A stretch of 64,000 bases of DNA from Boothiomyces macroporosus. Lineage: Eukaryota > Chytridiomycota > Chytridiomycetes > Rhizophydiales > Terramycetaceae. Shown here piece by piece: positions 33,725 to 44,162 of the stretch; within the stretch, counting starts at the first letter, position 1; each line of letters begins with the position of its first letter. A program made the position numbers and the translations under genes. The notes beneath the pieces are model-generated. The model saw nothing but the letters and a program-made list of their open reading frames with translations, did no database searches and had not been told where the DNA came from. The stretch lies in the NCBI GenBank assembly GCA_027604185.1, contig JADGKB010000028.1, forward strand, positions 1-64,000, read 5' to 3'.

Positions 33725-34693
33725 ATGGAAATCACAGTCTTTACAGGTTTTTTAGGATCAGGTTACTTGAATTTGATATTTTAGGAAAGACTACTATTAT
33801 TTTGGACCTATTAAGGAAATGCCCGAAAGATTACAAGATTGTAGTTCTCAAGAATGAGTTTGGAGATGTCAAAGTGGATTCAGAACTAATGAATTCACAT
33901 GTTCAAGTCACAGAAATGATGAATGGATGCTTGTGCTGTGTTCTAGTTGGGCAAATGAAGAATGCGATTTTGGAAATTCAAGAAAAACAGAGACCAGACA
34001 GGATAATCATAGAGACTTCTGGTTCAGCGTTCCCAGCACCAATTGCATGGCAAATTAGGGAATTGAAGGATGAAAGTATTAGACTTGATTCAATTATCAC
34101 AGTCATTGACTGCGTTAATTTCAAAGGATATGCAGATACTTCTTACACTGCTAAAATGCAAGCCCAGTACACTGACTTGATAATGATGAACAAGCACGAC
34201 CTTGTATCAGAAAGGGAACTGGATATAGTTTTAGATTATGTTAACGAGCTGAATACAGATACTCCTAAAATCAAATGGGATCGAAATTGCGCATTTGATA
34301 TTTGTTTTGGTTTGGATACTCCACTCTTCCAAAGCATGGAAGGAGTGCTGGAACTTGACAAGTTGCATCACGAAAGAGAAATCGATATAATTACGATTCT
34401 ACAAGATTCATTTGACCTAAATATCCCGGTGGTGGAGGAACTGTTACAAAAACTACCGAAAGATGAAGTGTATCGCGTAAAGGTAACTAGTAACTAATTA
34501 GGGAATATTTCCAAACTCAAAAGGAAGTTTAATTCTCAACTGGGCTTTTGGTAGATGGACCTGGAGTGATAATAAGGCAAAGAATACACTGAAGATCTCA
34601 GTGATGGGTATAGATTTGAAGAGACATGTTGCCCAATTTGAGAATGTGTTTCCTGGAGCAGAGATTTCATTTTCGCCTGCTCATAGACATTAA
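33725..34693 (+). CDS. CobW/COG0523-family GTPase (metallochaperone-like)
   Basis: Three exons over introns of 23 nt (33762-33784) and 19 nt give 308 aa. The Walker A motif ITVFTGFLGSGKTT is split by intron 1 between G and K. Other landmarks: LKNEFGDVKVDS, the metal-binding CxCC in MMNGCLCCVLVGQM, RIIIETSGSAFPAPIA (switch II region), DSIITVIDCVNF and the G4 motif LIMMNKHD. The C-terminal CobW_C domain ends AEISFSPAHRH. Proteins of this family deliver zinc or other metals to client enzymes; the client here cannot be told. Closest in style to fungal CobW proteins rather than animal ZNG1. Confidence 0.92.
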
Positions 34694-34879
34694 TAAATTT
34701 GATATTTTCGTCTCAAACTTATTTTAAAACTTCAAGTAGTCTCCCACTGAACAATTGCTGATATATACCCAACAAATCAACTCGTGCGTATCCAAGTCAC
34801 AGGTTTAATTTTGTGTGGGGATATGATTGTGAGTTTTTTTAAAGTATTCAGCAACACGAAAACTTTCTCGCATTTCAAC

Positions 34880-37800
34880 ATGGTGGATAAAGATCCAAGT
34901 TTTACCAACTCTACATTCTTATATAGGCATCAAACGCATCTCAAAATGGACCACCGGATTACAATATCGGGCAGCAAAGGGGAATTTGCGGAGAATCAGA
35001 TAAATATTTTAGATTATTTTGATACGCTAGCACCTGAAATCGTCTGGATTGAAAGCCAAAGAAAGTTTTTTTCCCAATTTAAACTCTTCAAAAGGACTAA
35101 TTTTACCCTTAATGACTTGAGGGATGCCTATCGAGTAGTGCGGTCTCAACGAAGGTATCACCAGAAATAACAGTAGAATTGAACCAACGGAACACCGGCT
35201 CATGTTTTTCTTGATGGAAGTTTACCGAATGAACAAGGATGTAAGAAAAGTAGTAAAGAGAAATATTTGGGTACTGGAACTGATGTTTTTCTTTATTGAA
35301 ACAATGTACTGTATTTTCTATCTCGTGGAAATTCAAATCAACTATTCATTTCCTTGCGACCCTGATTCATGTTCAAAGGGTATGTTGCCCAGTTGGATTG
35401 TTGTCAATCGCACAGCAATCCACTATATTTGGCTAATATCAATTTCTACCTTACGGCTTGGGCTAACAGCGATAAATGCCATGTTGACAGATAACCCGCT
35501 AAAGTTCTTGGCTGCTCCACGAACGCTTTTGAATATCTGTACTGCCCTGCCATTCCTTATCCTCTCGCGATTTGAAATTGGGCAATATGTAAGGTAGTTG
35601 CTAAAATAGATATGTAAATATTGTATAATGTAGATATACCTTATTTCCTTAGATGTTTTCTATTTATTCACCAATTAAAGCTGGTTCTGATGATGAAGAA
35701 CAAATGGTCACCAATCAAGTTCTCTGAATTCACAGAGAGATTTATATATTTAGTGGGGAATATCTGGACATTACTCTTTTTTGGAGTGGCTGCATTCAAC
35801 TACAGCGAAAGTGAATTTCCAGGTGAAAAACGAAGTACAGTTGGCAGCAGTACTAGTTCCAACAACAAACTCTCGTTGATGGACACGTTTTACTTTATAT
35901 GCATCACAATTACAACTGTTGGGTATGGCGATATTAGTAATTACAATTAATATAGCACCCCAAACTATTCCCGGACAAGTTGTTATTATTCTTCTCATTA
36001 TTTCTGGTATCACTATTGTGCCAGGACTGGTGACTGATATGCAAGAGTCTTTAAAAATGCAGCAATCTGGTGCAGGATCATACAACCCGGGGAGGAACCC
36101 GTTTATTGTAATTTGTGGATTATTCAACGATACAACCAGGACAATAAGGGTTGTTCGTTCAATATTGACAAGAGTAACTTCAATTTAATCCAGGATAAAA
36201 CTGAAAATACCACGGTAGTCTTACTTTCGCGAGAAAATCTCCATCCAATCACAAAGTATGCACTCAAAAAGTCAAAGTACAAAAATAGAGTCTTCCACAT
36301 TCAAGGATCTGGTTTGGTACTTGAATTTTTACCCAGGTTGTGGAGGATCTGAATAGAGCACAGCTGAAGAAAGCCAAAGGAGCAATTATTCTGGCAAATC
36401 TGTCTACGACAAACCCGCGATTAGAAGATGAACACAATACCTTGAGAGCTTGGGCATTTTCGGACTATGAGCAAAAAATCCCGTTATTTGTGGAAACACT
36501 ACTTCCAGATACATCAATCTTTCAGGAATCTATAAATGGAGGAAGTAAGAACAAACTGATTCAGCTATATGCATAAATGAGTTTCAGCAAACATACCTGG
36601 CGTATAATTGTCTTTATCGAGGAGTAGGGACTTTGATGGTTTGATTTCCTAACTCAGGTGAATCTAATTCAAAAGTTTCGGAAGCATATTGACTTTACAG
36701 AGCCTTGGCAATTGCAATATGCCGATGGACTGCAAAATGAAATATTTGTTTGCAAAATGAATCCAGTATTTGTTGGAAAACCATTTGCTGAAGTCACAAG
36801 CTATTTATTAAAAGAATTCCAAATTATCTTGTTTGCCTTGGATGTATACATTGCCGAAAAGCAGAGCCATCATGTGGTGTTAAATCCGGGATTGCATTAC
36901 AGCTTGAAAGAAGGAGACCAGCTCATTTTCATCGCACCGCAGTATTCAGATGTTCTAGCTGCTTGTGAATTGGTAATATTTCACTTATGTAGACTGAAGT
37001 AGAATATTTACGGTCGAAAGTTGATAAATCAGAAGTGCCAGATATCGAGCCCCTTTCACCTGATATAACAGTTCCACGAATCAACTCTAGTAAATCTTTT
37101 GATGAATACGCAAAAGATTATCCCCCTGAAGCACATCGAGCGAAAGGTAAGAAAATCTGACAGTTAGTCCCACTGTGCCTATTGCTAAGACAGCCACCAA
37201 CATCTTTAGATTCTGTACTTCTTGATAATGCTAATTGTCTGGAAAACCACGTCCTCCTAATTTCTTGCAACTTTCAAGTGTTCAGATTCATTTGCACTTT
37301 AAGATCAGCGCATTTAACAGTAAGCGAGCTGAAACCGATTCTTATCATGTGTCCCAGACCGCCAAACCACAAAGAGTTTAACAGGCTTCGGAATTTTCCA
37401 AAAGTATTTTTTATTGTTGGAACTGGAAATCGGAGGTCCGATTTAACGAAAGCTGGAGTACTAACTGCTGATAGAATAGTTTTGATGAACCTTTCGCAAA
37501 GATCAATAGAGGAAAAGTACAGTGATGAAGACGACCCTTTTGGTGACACTTCCGCAATGTCAATGATTATTAACCATAGAATGATAAGTAACTTAATACT
37601 CCACCTTTGCACGGTAAATGGATTGAGGAAACAGATCATTACCGACCTAAGTAAGACTATAGTTAACTTAGCGCATGAATCAAATGTTAAATTCATTTCT
37701 TATCCTGGAAAAGACAAAGCTTCCCAACTGAAAAATGGAAGCGAAAAGGCTCAGGTGCATTTCAACCCGATTTTCGCAGGTGATTTTGGCTAATAATAGC

Positions 37801-38196
37801 TGGAAGAGTTATGATATCGACAATGCACGAAGAAATACTCTCGGCTGCGTATTTCCAACCAAGTATCTTGAATATTTTCAATGCTCTTTGTGGAGTTCGC
37901 TATAAAGTAAAAGTGTCTTAACTCAGTCTGATTATGAAAATGATCAACTATTGGACTTTGAAGCTTCATCTCTGTGCTATATTTCCGTTCCGGGTGATAT
38001 GGTAAACAAGCAATTTGGATTCCTATTCCAAACTCTTACAGAAATTCATGGAATTGTGCCAATTGGGATCTTAAGAAGTGAGGATGAAAAACTAAAGAAT
38101 CCACTTCCATTCGTATATACAAACCCTCCATGGAGTCTTTTATTAATGCAAAATGATTTGGTATATGTATTAGCAAATCCTCTAACAATAAAGTAA
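34880..38196 (+). CDS. Slo/BK-type potassium channel alpha subunit
   Basis: Thirteen exons over twelve introns of 19-21 nt give about 1,025 aa. After a soluble N-terminus come the S1-S4 helices (WVLELMFFFIETMYCIFYLV, WLISISTLRLGLTAI, LRCFLFIHQLKLVLMM), S5, and the pore with selectivity filter TITTVGYGD, then S6 (IPGQVVIILLIISGITIVPG). Two RCK domains follow: GRNPFIVICGLFNDTTRTIR opens RCK1, with HIQGSGLVVEDLNRAQLKKA, and NHVLLISCNFQVFRFICTLR opens RCK2. This is the Slo family layout. An Asp-rich calcium bowl is not obvious (only DEDDPFGD near RCK2). Intron 1 has alternative acceptors giving 19 or 22 nt, and the S4 region needs a 4-nt micro-exon. The start at 34880 (MVDKDPSF) is a choice; upstream in-frame residues look non-coding. 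Confidence 0.92.
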
Positions 38197-38199
38197 TCA

Positions 38200-40089
38200 T
38201 TATATATAATCATCATCCCGATATTTTGTGGAAGATACATAGAATGGAATTGAACGATCTGATTGCGAGCGCCGATGTCTGATACTGTATTCAAAGTATC
38301 CGGCATTTGATGGGGTTCTTGGTTTTACAGTCATTTCTTTCCAAGCTTGGCCGTTCATGAACATTGAACTCTGACTATCTGAATAAGCTCGTGAGCTAGG
38401 ACGGCTGGATTCAAACCAATGATTTTGGGCGGTTGAATTTGCGTCATTGTCAGGATTTCTTTTGAATTTGGATGAAGTGTATGCGATTTCAGTGTAATCA
38501 AGGTTCTCGCTCACTTTGTTCCTAAATGGACGTTTACTTTCCGCCTTTGCCTTTTGCTTTTCTTGCTTTTCATACCTATATCTTAGAATGTTCTCATCAA
38601 TGGCTTTATATTCTTGGCGAGTCCACCAGCTGCTAGTTCTAGCCTTTATCGACAAATTGGAATTGTTCTTTTGTTTATGCTTATTATTATGAATATGAAT
38701 GTTGAATCGCTCAATAATATGCTGCTTTTCTTCTTTTCTTTCTGCAACAATGGTATTGAGATGAAGAAGCTATGATTAACTAGCACATACTTTTGTAATT
38801 TTCGATCTCTTAAACAGTTCCGGTTTCAGGTACCTATTATGATCTTTCAAATGATCCACTGATCGAATAGGTTTCCCTTTTTTAGCGATAGATTCTTCTG
38901 GCTCTACTTTTTTTGGAATCTCCAACTGTGGTTTTTGAAGGTCGATTGGATGACAAATAGCTTTGCGCACTACATCTGAAGGAATGCTAGAGTTTAATTC
39001 TTTTAATCTTATTATGATTTTCTCTGCCTCCAGCCTTTCTTGCACAGAGGAGTCGTTTTCTTCTTGATAGACAACTTTGATGTTCTTTTTCTTGTTCTTT
39101 TTGAACCTGTAAATGTTACCTACATAAAAATAAAGATTACCATGATTTGTTAGTGGTGTAAATGGAATAGGAATGTGAGCATCTAGATTGTCATCAATGT
39201 CATTTGGTTCACCACTAAGCACATTGAAATTTGAATTCCTTCTGATGATACTTCCTTTTCGCGAGGAAAATACAGACTGCTTCCTAACGTTCAATCCTTT
39301 CTTTGTTTCTTTTGCTATGCTTTCTCGGTCATTTAAGACATCTTCAGTGGATGATTGGGAAGGTACTTCATCACCAACATGGATTGGCGGAGGGGGCGGA
39401 ATAGTTGGCATTTTGATACTCTCCTTTCTTTTTCCAGATTTATTTTCCTTTTGTTCCAGTCTCTTTAATTTTGGAAGGAGCTTTTGTAATTCCGCGTCCT
39501 GTTGAATATGCTGATATAGCATATCCAGGTCCTTTTGTTGATCATTTCCATTGGATACTTTCTCCACCGTGCTTCCATATTTTCGAGCAAACAAAGTTCT
39601 GTCCACATCCAATAATCTGTTTGGTGTTGAAGACCTCCCCTCGCAAAAGGTATGTAAATGCTTCCCCTTTCCTAATGCGCCTTCCAGTACCGTACTGATT
39701 CTTGGTGACGGTTGATCTTTGATTATTTCTGGGGCATTCGGCACAACATCCCTTTTTCTAGCTTCTGGAGCTGGTTTTGAAAACGGTGCCTTTACCACTC
39801 TCGTTGACGGTTTACTAATGTCTCTAGTTCTTGCCAAAAGTCGCTGCTGTTTATTCTGAAGTAAATCGTTTACTTTGCAGTCTATTTCCTGAAGACCATT
39901 CACACCAACATAAGCAAATGTCTCGTAGTGATCTGACCTGTCACTCGTTTCCTTTTTCTCCTTCCCTAATAGCCTATTGAAAAATTCAGTAAGAATAGTA
40001 TTTTGGTTGAGCTGCTTTGATTTCTTTGAATTTTTTGAAGCTATCGAACTCAAGAAATTCATTTGAGCGACTGCTGAAGTCTCGTCCAT
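38200..40089 (-). CDS. Unrecognised 615-aa basic, low-complexity protein
   Basis: Two large ORFs are joined by a 21-nt intron near 38755-38775 (GTATGTGCTAG...CATAG), and a second 21-nt in-frame intron lies near 39121-39141. The result is 615 aa from MDETSAV. Features: a proline run (IPPPPPIHVGDE), basic Ser-rich patches (RKGSIIRRNSN), and C-terminal helical sequence (WWTRQEYKAIDENILRYRYE). No domain recognised. The style resembles flagellar or cytoskeletal accessory proteins but that is a guess. Its stop is 3 bp from the convergent channel gene stop. Confidence 0.65.
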
Positions 40090-40226
40090 AGTATAAAAAT
40101 AAAATGTCGTCACCAAATATTCGCATTGGCCAACATGAAAGAATATAAGCCGTTATTGAATTATAAATTCAGATTGAGAACCGACTGCCTCAGTTTCGGT
40201 ATCAAACTACCCGTACAGACAAATCT

Positions 40227-42665
40227 ATGTCAAGCCTCTCTGGTCGCATGAGTCCAAATTCAGTAAGCGTTTTAGGGTCGGACAAAAAGGTTGCTCAAGT
40301 TTCACATTTTTCTCCTACTTTTTTCACCTTCAAAATGAATGGTGATGCCGACGATATATATAATATTATGGGACAAGATATAAAGAAAAGGTCGTACATG
40401 GAGCAGAAGGCGCCAGTATACCCCACTTTAAAATCTACCCTCTCCGTCAACGGATACAAATCTCAGGAAATTGTTTCAAGTAGAAATGACGGAAAACAGT
40501 ACCAGGAACAGTTGAAGACCAGAATGTCTTATTTGTCTGTCGCTGATCTATCTAGAACGGACAAGGAATCCGGTCAAAAGTCCTCCAAACGCCAGACTTA
40601 CTCTGATTTGAAAAGACAAGTGAAAAGCAGTTACAGTGAAGAACGAAAACCAGTAGAAAGATCAAAATCTGGGAATGATGCAAAGAGGGTAGTGAAACAT
40701 GAACAAGAAAGACCCGCCTCTTTAAGACTCCCTCTTTCGCCGAAAGGTACTTTTATTATTTACCCCAGTAACTTTAATGCAATTTAAATCTTTGCTTAGT
40801 GTATATGAGCAGCAGGAAATTCTAAATTGGCCTGAAATCTATTTCGCAGGATCAGCGACTATCGAGAAAATTGGAACTTCGAAGCGAAGGACTGGAGCAG
40901 ACATGCATGATGTATATAATTTATCTGGGACAAACTTTGATCAAGATGGCAATGTGTATAATAATGGTGCATCTATTTTAATACTCAGGATTCGACGATT
41001 CAAGGGGAGATCTTTACCTTACCAGACATGATCATGTGGGATATCGGTACGAAATATTATCTTTGCTCGGAAAAGGTTCATTTGGACAGGTTGTCAAGTG
41101 TTATGATCACAAAACAAAAGCCAACATTGCCCTGAAAATCATTAGAAACAAGAAGCGATTTGAAAAGCAGGGTGTGGTGGAAGTGAACGTTTTGAACAAG
41201 CTGACACAGGAAGTATGTTTGTGTTAAATGTAGGATCCAAATGAAGAATACAATTTGGTTCATGTCTTGGATCACTTTTATTTTAGGGGGCATTTGTGTT
41301 TCTCGTTTGAATTGTTAGGAACGAATTTATACGAGTGGTTGAAAGCTGGTGGATTTACTGGTGTGCATTTGGGTGTAGTCAAAAGATTTGCAACACAAAT
41401 GCTTCAGTGTCTTAATTTGCTTCACTCTTTAAAGATAATCCATTGCGATCTGAAACCTGAGGTTAATGAATACTAACAAAGAATGTTTTGTTGAAAGATA
41501 GTAGAATATTGAAACCATTATCCGCAGATGCAAACACTTATCACTCTAATTCATCATCAAGATCTACATTTTCTTCTAAAATCCCTCCAGATTTTAATCC
41601 CAACAATCATATTTATGATATCAAAGTAATTGATTTTGGCAGCTCATGCTATGAAGATGAAAGATTATACACATATGTGCAATCTCGGTTTTATAGATCT
41701 CCTGAAATTATACTTGGATTGCCATACAGTATGTCCATTGATATGTGGTCATTTGGCTGTGTATTAGCAGAGTTATTCACGGGGTATCCAATTTTCCCAG
41801 GAGAAAATGAAAATGAACAGCTAGCTTGTATAATGGAAATTAAAGGTTTACCGCCATCTTCTCTCTTAGCTACCGGCAGCCGAACTAGAACATTTTTTGG
41901 TATTTTATAGCTGATTTAGATTCAAACAACACTCCTCGATCAATTACAAACTCCAAAGGAAAGAAACGCAGACCTGGAAGTAAAACATTATCTGGAGTAT
42001 TGCGCAGTACTGATATGGCATTTTTAGATTTTCTTGACAAGTGTTTTTCATGGAATCCTGAACAAAGAATTACTCCAAAAGAAGCGCTGGAACATCCATT
42101 CATCACCGGACAACGATTCATTCCCGAATCATCTGATAACATACTGAGAAAGGCAATTCAAAAACAATCGCAGCTAGAGAGCGAAAAGAAACCACTTTCT
42201 GGGTCCAGTACACCTAAAAACACCCTCGTAAGAAACAAATATCAGTCTGCAATATCATTAAATGCTCCTGCCAACAATCCTAATATTATTCAAGAACCTC
42301 AATCACAAAAACCATCACAATTAAAGCCTCAAATGTCTTATGGATCCCTCAAGAGCAGGCTACCTGCAGTCACCACCTTATCCAGATTTGGATCCCAAAT
42401 ATCTCAAGCTGTAGGCCTCAAAAGAGAAAAGCCGCAATACAGTTCATTGAATAACATACGCGTGCCGAACGCTTCAACTGGTGATAGCTTGCCCCCAATT
42501 AACCGAGTTAGAGGGGAATCCCACTATCAGCGAATAGAAAGAAGACAATTGGATGCAAAGAGTGCTTCCAAGCCCAGTTCAGAAGAAAGAAAATCTGCGA
42601 CGCTTGCATCCAGGATCAACAAGGTAAGCTTGAGTTGACAATAGAAGCTACCACAATGGAGATAG
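40227..42665 (+). CDS. DYRK-family dual-specificity protein kinase (Dyrk2/Pom1 type)
   Basis: Seven exons over introns of 22, 22, 21, 20, 20 and 21 nt give 770 aa. A disordered, Ser/Lys-rich N-terminus leads to the NAPA-like block [20 protein letters not shown], a Dyrk2/Pom1-class mark. The kinase: [37 protein letters not shown] with the DYRK-typical Cys in place of Arg, joined over an intron, then DFGSSC, the activation loop [13 protein letters not shown] with its autophosphorylated YxY, and [21 protein letters not shown] ~45-residue insertion lies between VLL and DFG. A ~200-aa disordered tail follows. These kinases act in cell polarity and growth; the substrate is unknown. Confidence 0.95.
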
Positions 42666-42744
42666 ATACTGACTAATCAATATATTATATTTTACGAATT
42701 TTCGGCATTCTTAAAGTTGAATTTTCGAAATTTTTAATTTTGCA

Positions 42745-43432
42745 ATGTTCTTTCGACAAATCCACAGGGTGTCTTCCAAATTCATCAATCCAACATTCGC
42801 ACGCCAATTGAGAGTCAGACTCCACCATGTAGCCAGAGTTCAGAAGCCAGCACCAGAGTGGACCGCTCCAGCAGTAGTGGATCAAGAATTTCAAGACATC
42901 TCTTCCGCAGATTTCCTTGGCAAATGGTTGGTACTATTCTTTTATCCGCTTGATTTTACCTTTGTTTGCCCAACAGAAATCATTGGATACAGTGAACGAG
43001 TTTCAGAGTTTGAAGAATTGAATGCCAAAGTGGTTGGGGTTTCAGTAGATTCAAAGTTCTCACACTTGGCATGGATTAATCAACCGAGAAAAGAAGGAGG
43101 TCTCGGAGAAATGAACATTCCGTTAGGTAGGTCCCAGCTTGATAATAGTGTCTGACTTGAACAAGACGATCTCTGATTCTTATGGGGTTTTGTTGAAAGA
43201 TGGTACCGCTGCAAGGGGAACGTTTATCATTGATCCAAAGGGCACTGTCCGTCAAATTACAATCAATGACTTGTCTGTTGGAAGAAACATTGATGAGACC
43301 CTTCGCTTACTTGAAGGCTACCAATTCGCCGATGAACATGGCGAAGTCTGTCCGCTTGGCTGGAAGAAAGGCGCCAAGACTATGAAGCCAGATCCAGTAG
43401 GAAGCAAGGAATACTTTAATAAAGTCAATTGA
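42745..43432 (+). CDS. Typical 2-Cys peroxiredoxin, probably mitochondrial
   Basis: Reduces peroxides using thioredoxin. Two exons over a 22-nt intron give 221 aa. The N-terminal ~30 residues are basic and lack acids ([13 protein letters not shown]), like a mitochondrial presequence. The peroxidatic Cys sits in [15 protein letters not shown] and the resolving Cys in [31 protein letters not shown] is conserved. [13 protein letters not shown] is joined across the intron and gives the GGLG sensitivity motif of eukaryotic Prx. After the C-terminal helix the end is EYFNKVN, in place of the usual YF motif. Confidence 0.96.
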
Positions 43433-43452
43433 GTTGCATGATAATTTTTTGA

Positions 43453-44057
43453 ATGAAAATTCGAGTGAACAGCAATCAGAAAGGAAATCCAATTCTCCAG
43501 CATTTCAAAGCGATTTGGGAATACGCCGATATCAAAGCAGACTACCAGGTAGGCAAGCATAACGGAGTGTTGTTCCTATCGCTGCGCTATCACAAGCTAC
43601 ACCCAGAATATATTTTCACAAGAATTAAAGACATTTCGGGAAATTTAAACATCTTGCTCTTGTTGGTGGATGCGGTATATAACTATTGATTTAGGATTCG
43701 TGGGTTCATATCCGGGAAATTAACAGATTCGCTTGGGCAAGTAATTTCACGTTGATTCTCGCTTGGTCGAACGAAGATGCTGCAAAGTACATTGAGCTGT
43801 TCAATCAATACGAAAATAAACCAGCGGATGTAATCAAAGAAAGGATAGAAAAGGATCATTTTTCAAGGCTGTCAAATTTCCTGACTGATATTCGTACCAT
43901 CAACAAAACCGATGTTATAACGCTTACGAGCAATTTTAATTCCCTGTATGATGTTGTTCATGCTTCTACAGAAGAGTTGAAAATGCTTCCAGGGTTGGGG
44001 GACACCAAGGCAGCCATGCTAAAGGAAATATTCCAATCGCCATTTATTTCTGAATAG
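43453..44057 (+). CDS. RAD10: Rad10/ERCC1/Swi10 DNA-repair endonuclease subunit
   Basis: Partner of Rad1/XPF in nucleotide-excision repair. Two exons over a 20-nt intron give 194 aa. The central domain: VNSNQKGNPILQHFKAIWEY, QVGKHNGVLFLSLRYHKLHP, and, after the intron, DSWVHIREINRFAWASNFTL. The C-terminal helix-hairpin-helix tandem ends LKMLPGLGDTKAAMLKEIF. The protein is short: there is no long N-terminal XPA-binding extension. The start lies only 20 bp after the peroxiredoxin stop. Confidence 0.95.
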
Positions 44058-44162
44058 TAATAATCCAAGTGTCTATTGTAGATGTTAATATAATGATTTC
44101 GCGTTTATGCCATTGTTCCCCAGAAGCGACCTTGCTTTCGCGACTCAAATTTATTGTTCAAC

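Noticed and set aside
38200..40116. Two adjacent minus-strand genes
   Set aside because: A 21-nt GT-AG intron removes the stop between them and continues the frame (ITK to LLHLNTI), so they are one gene.
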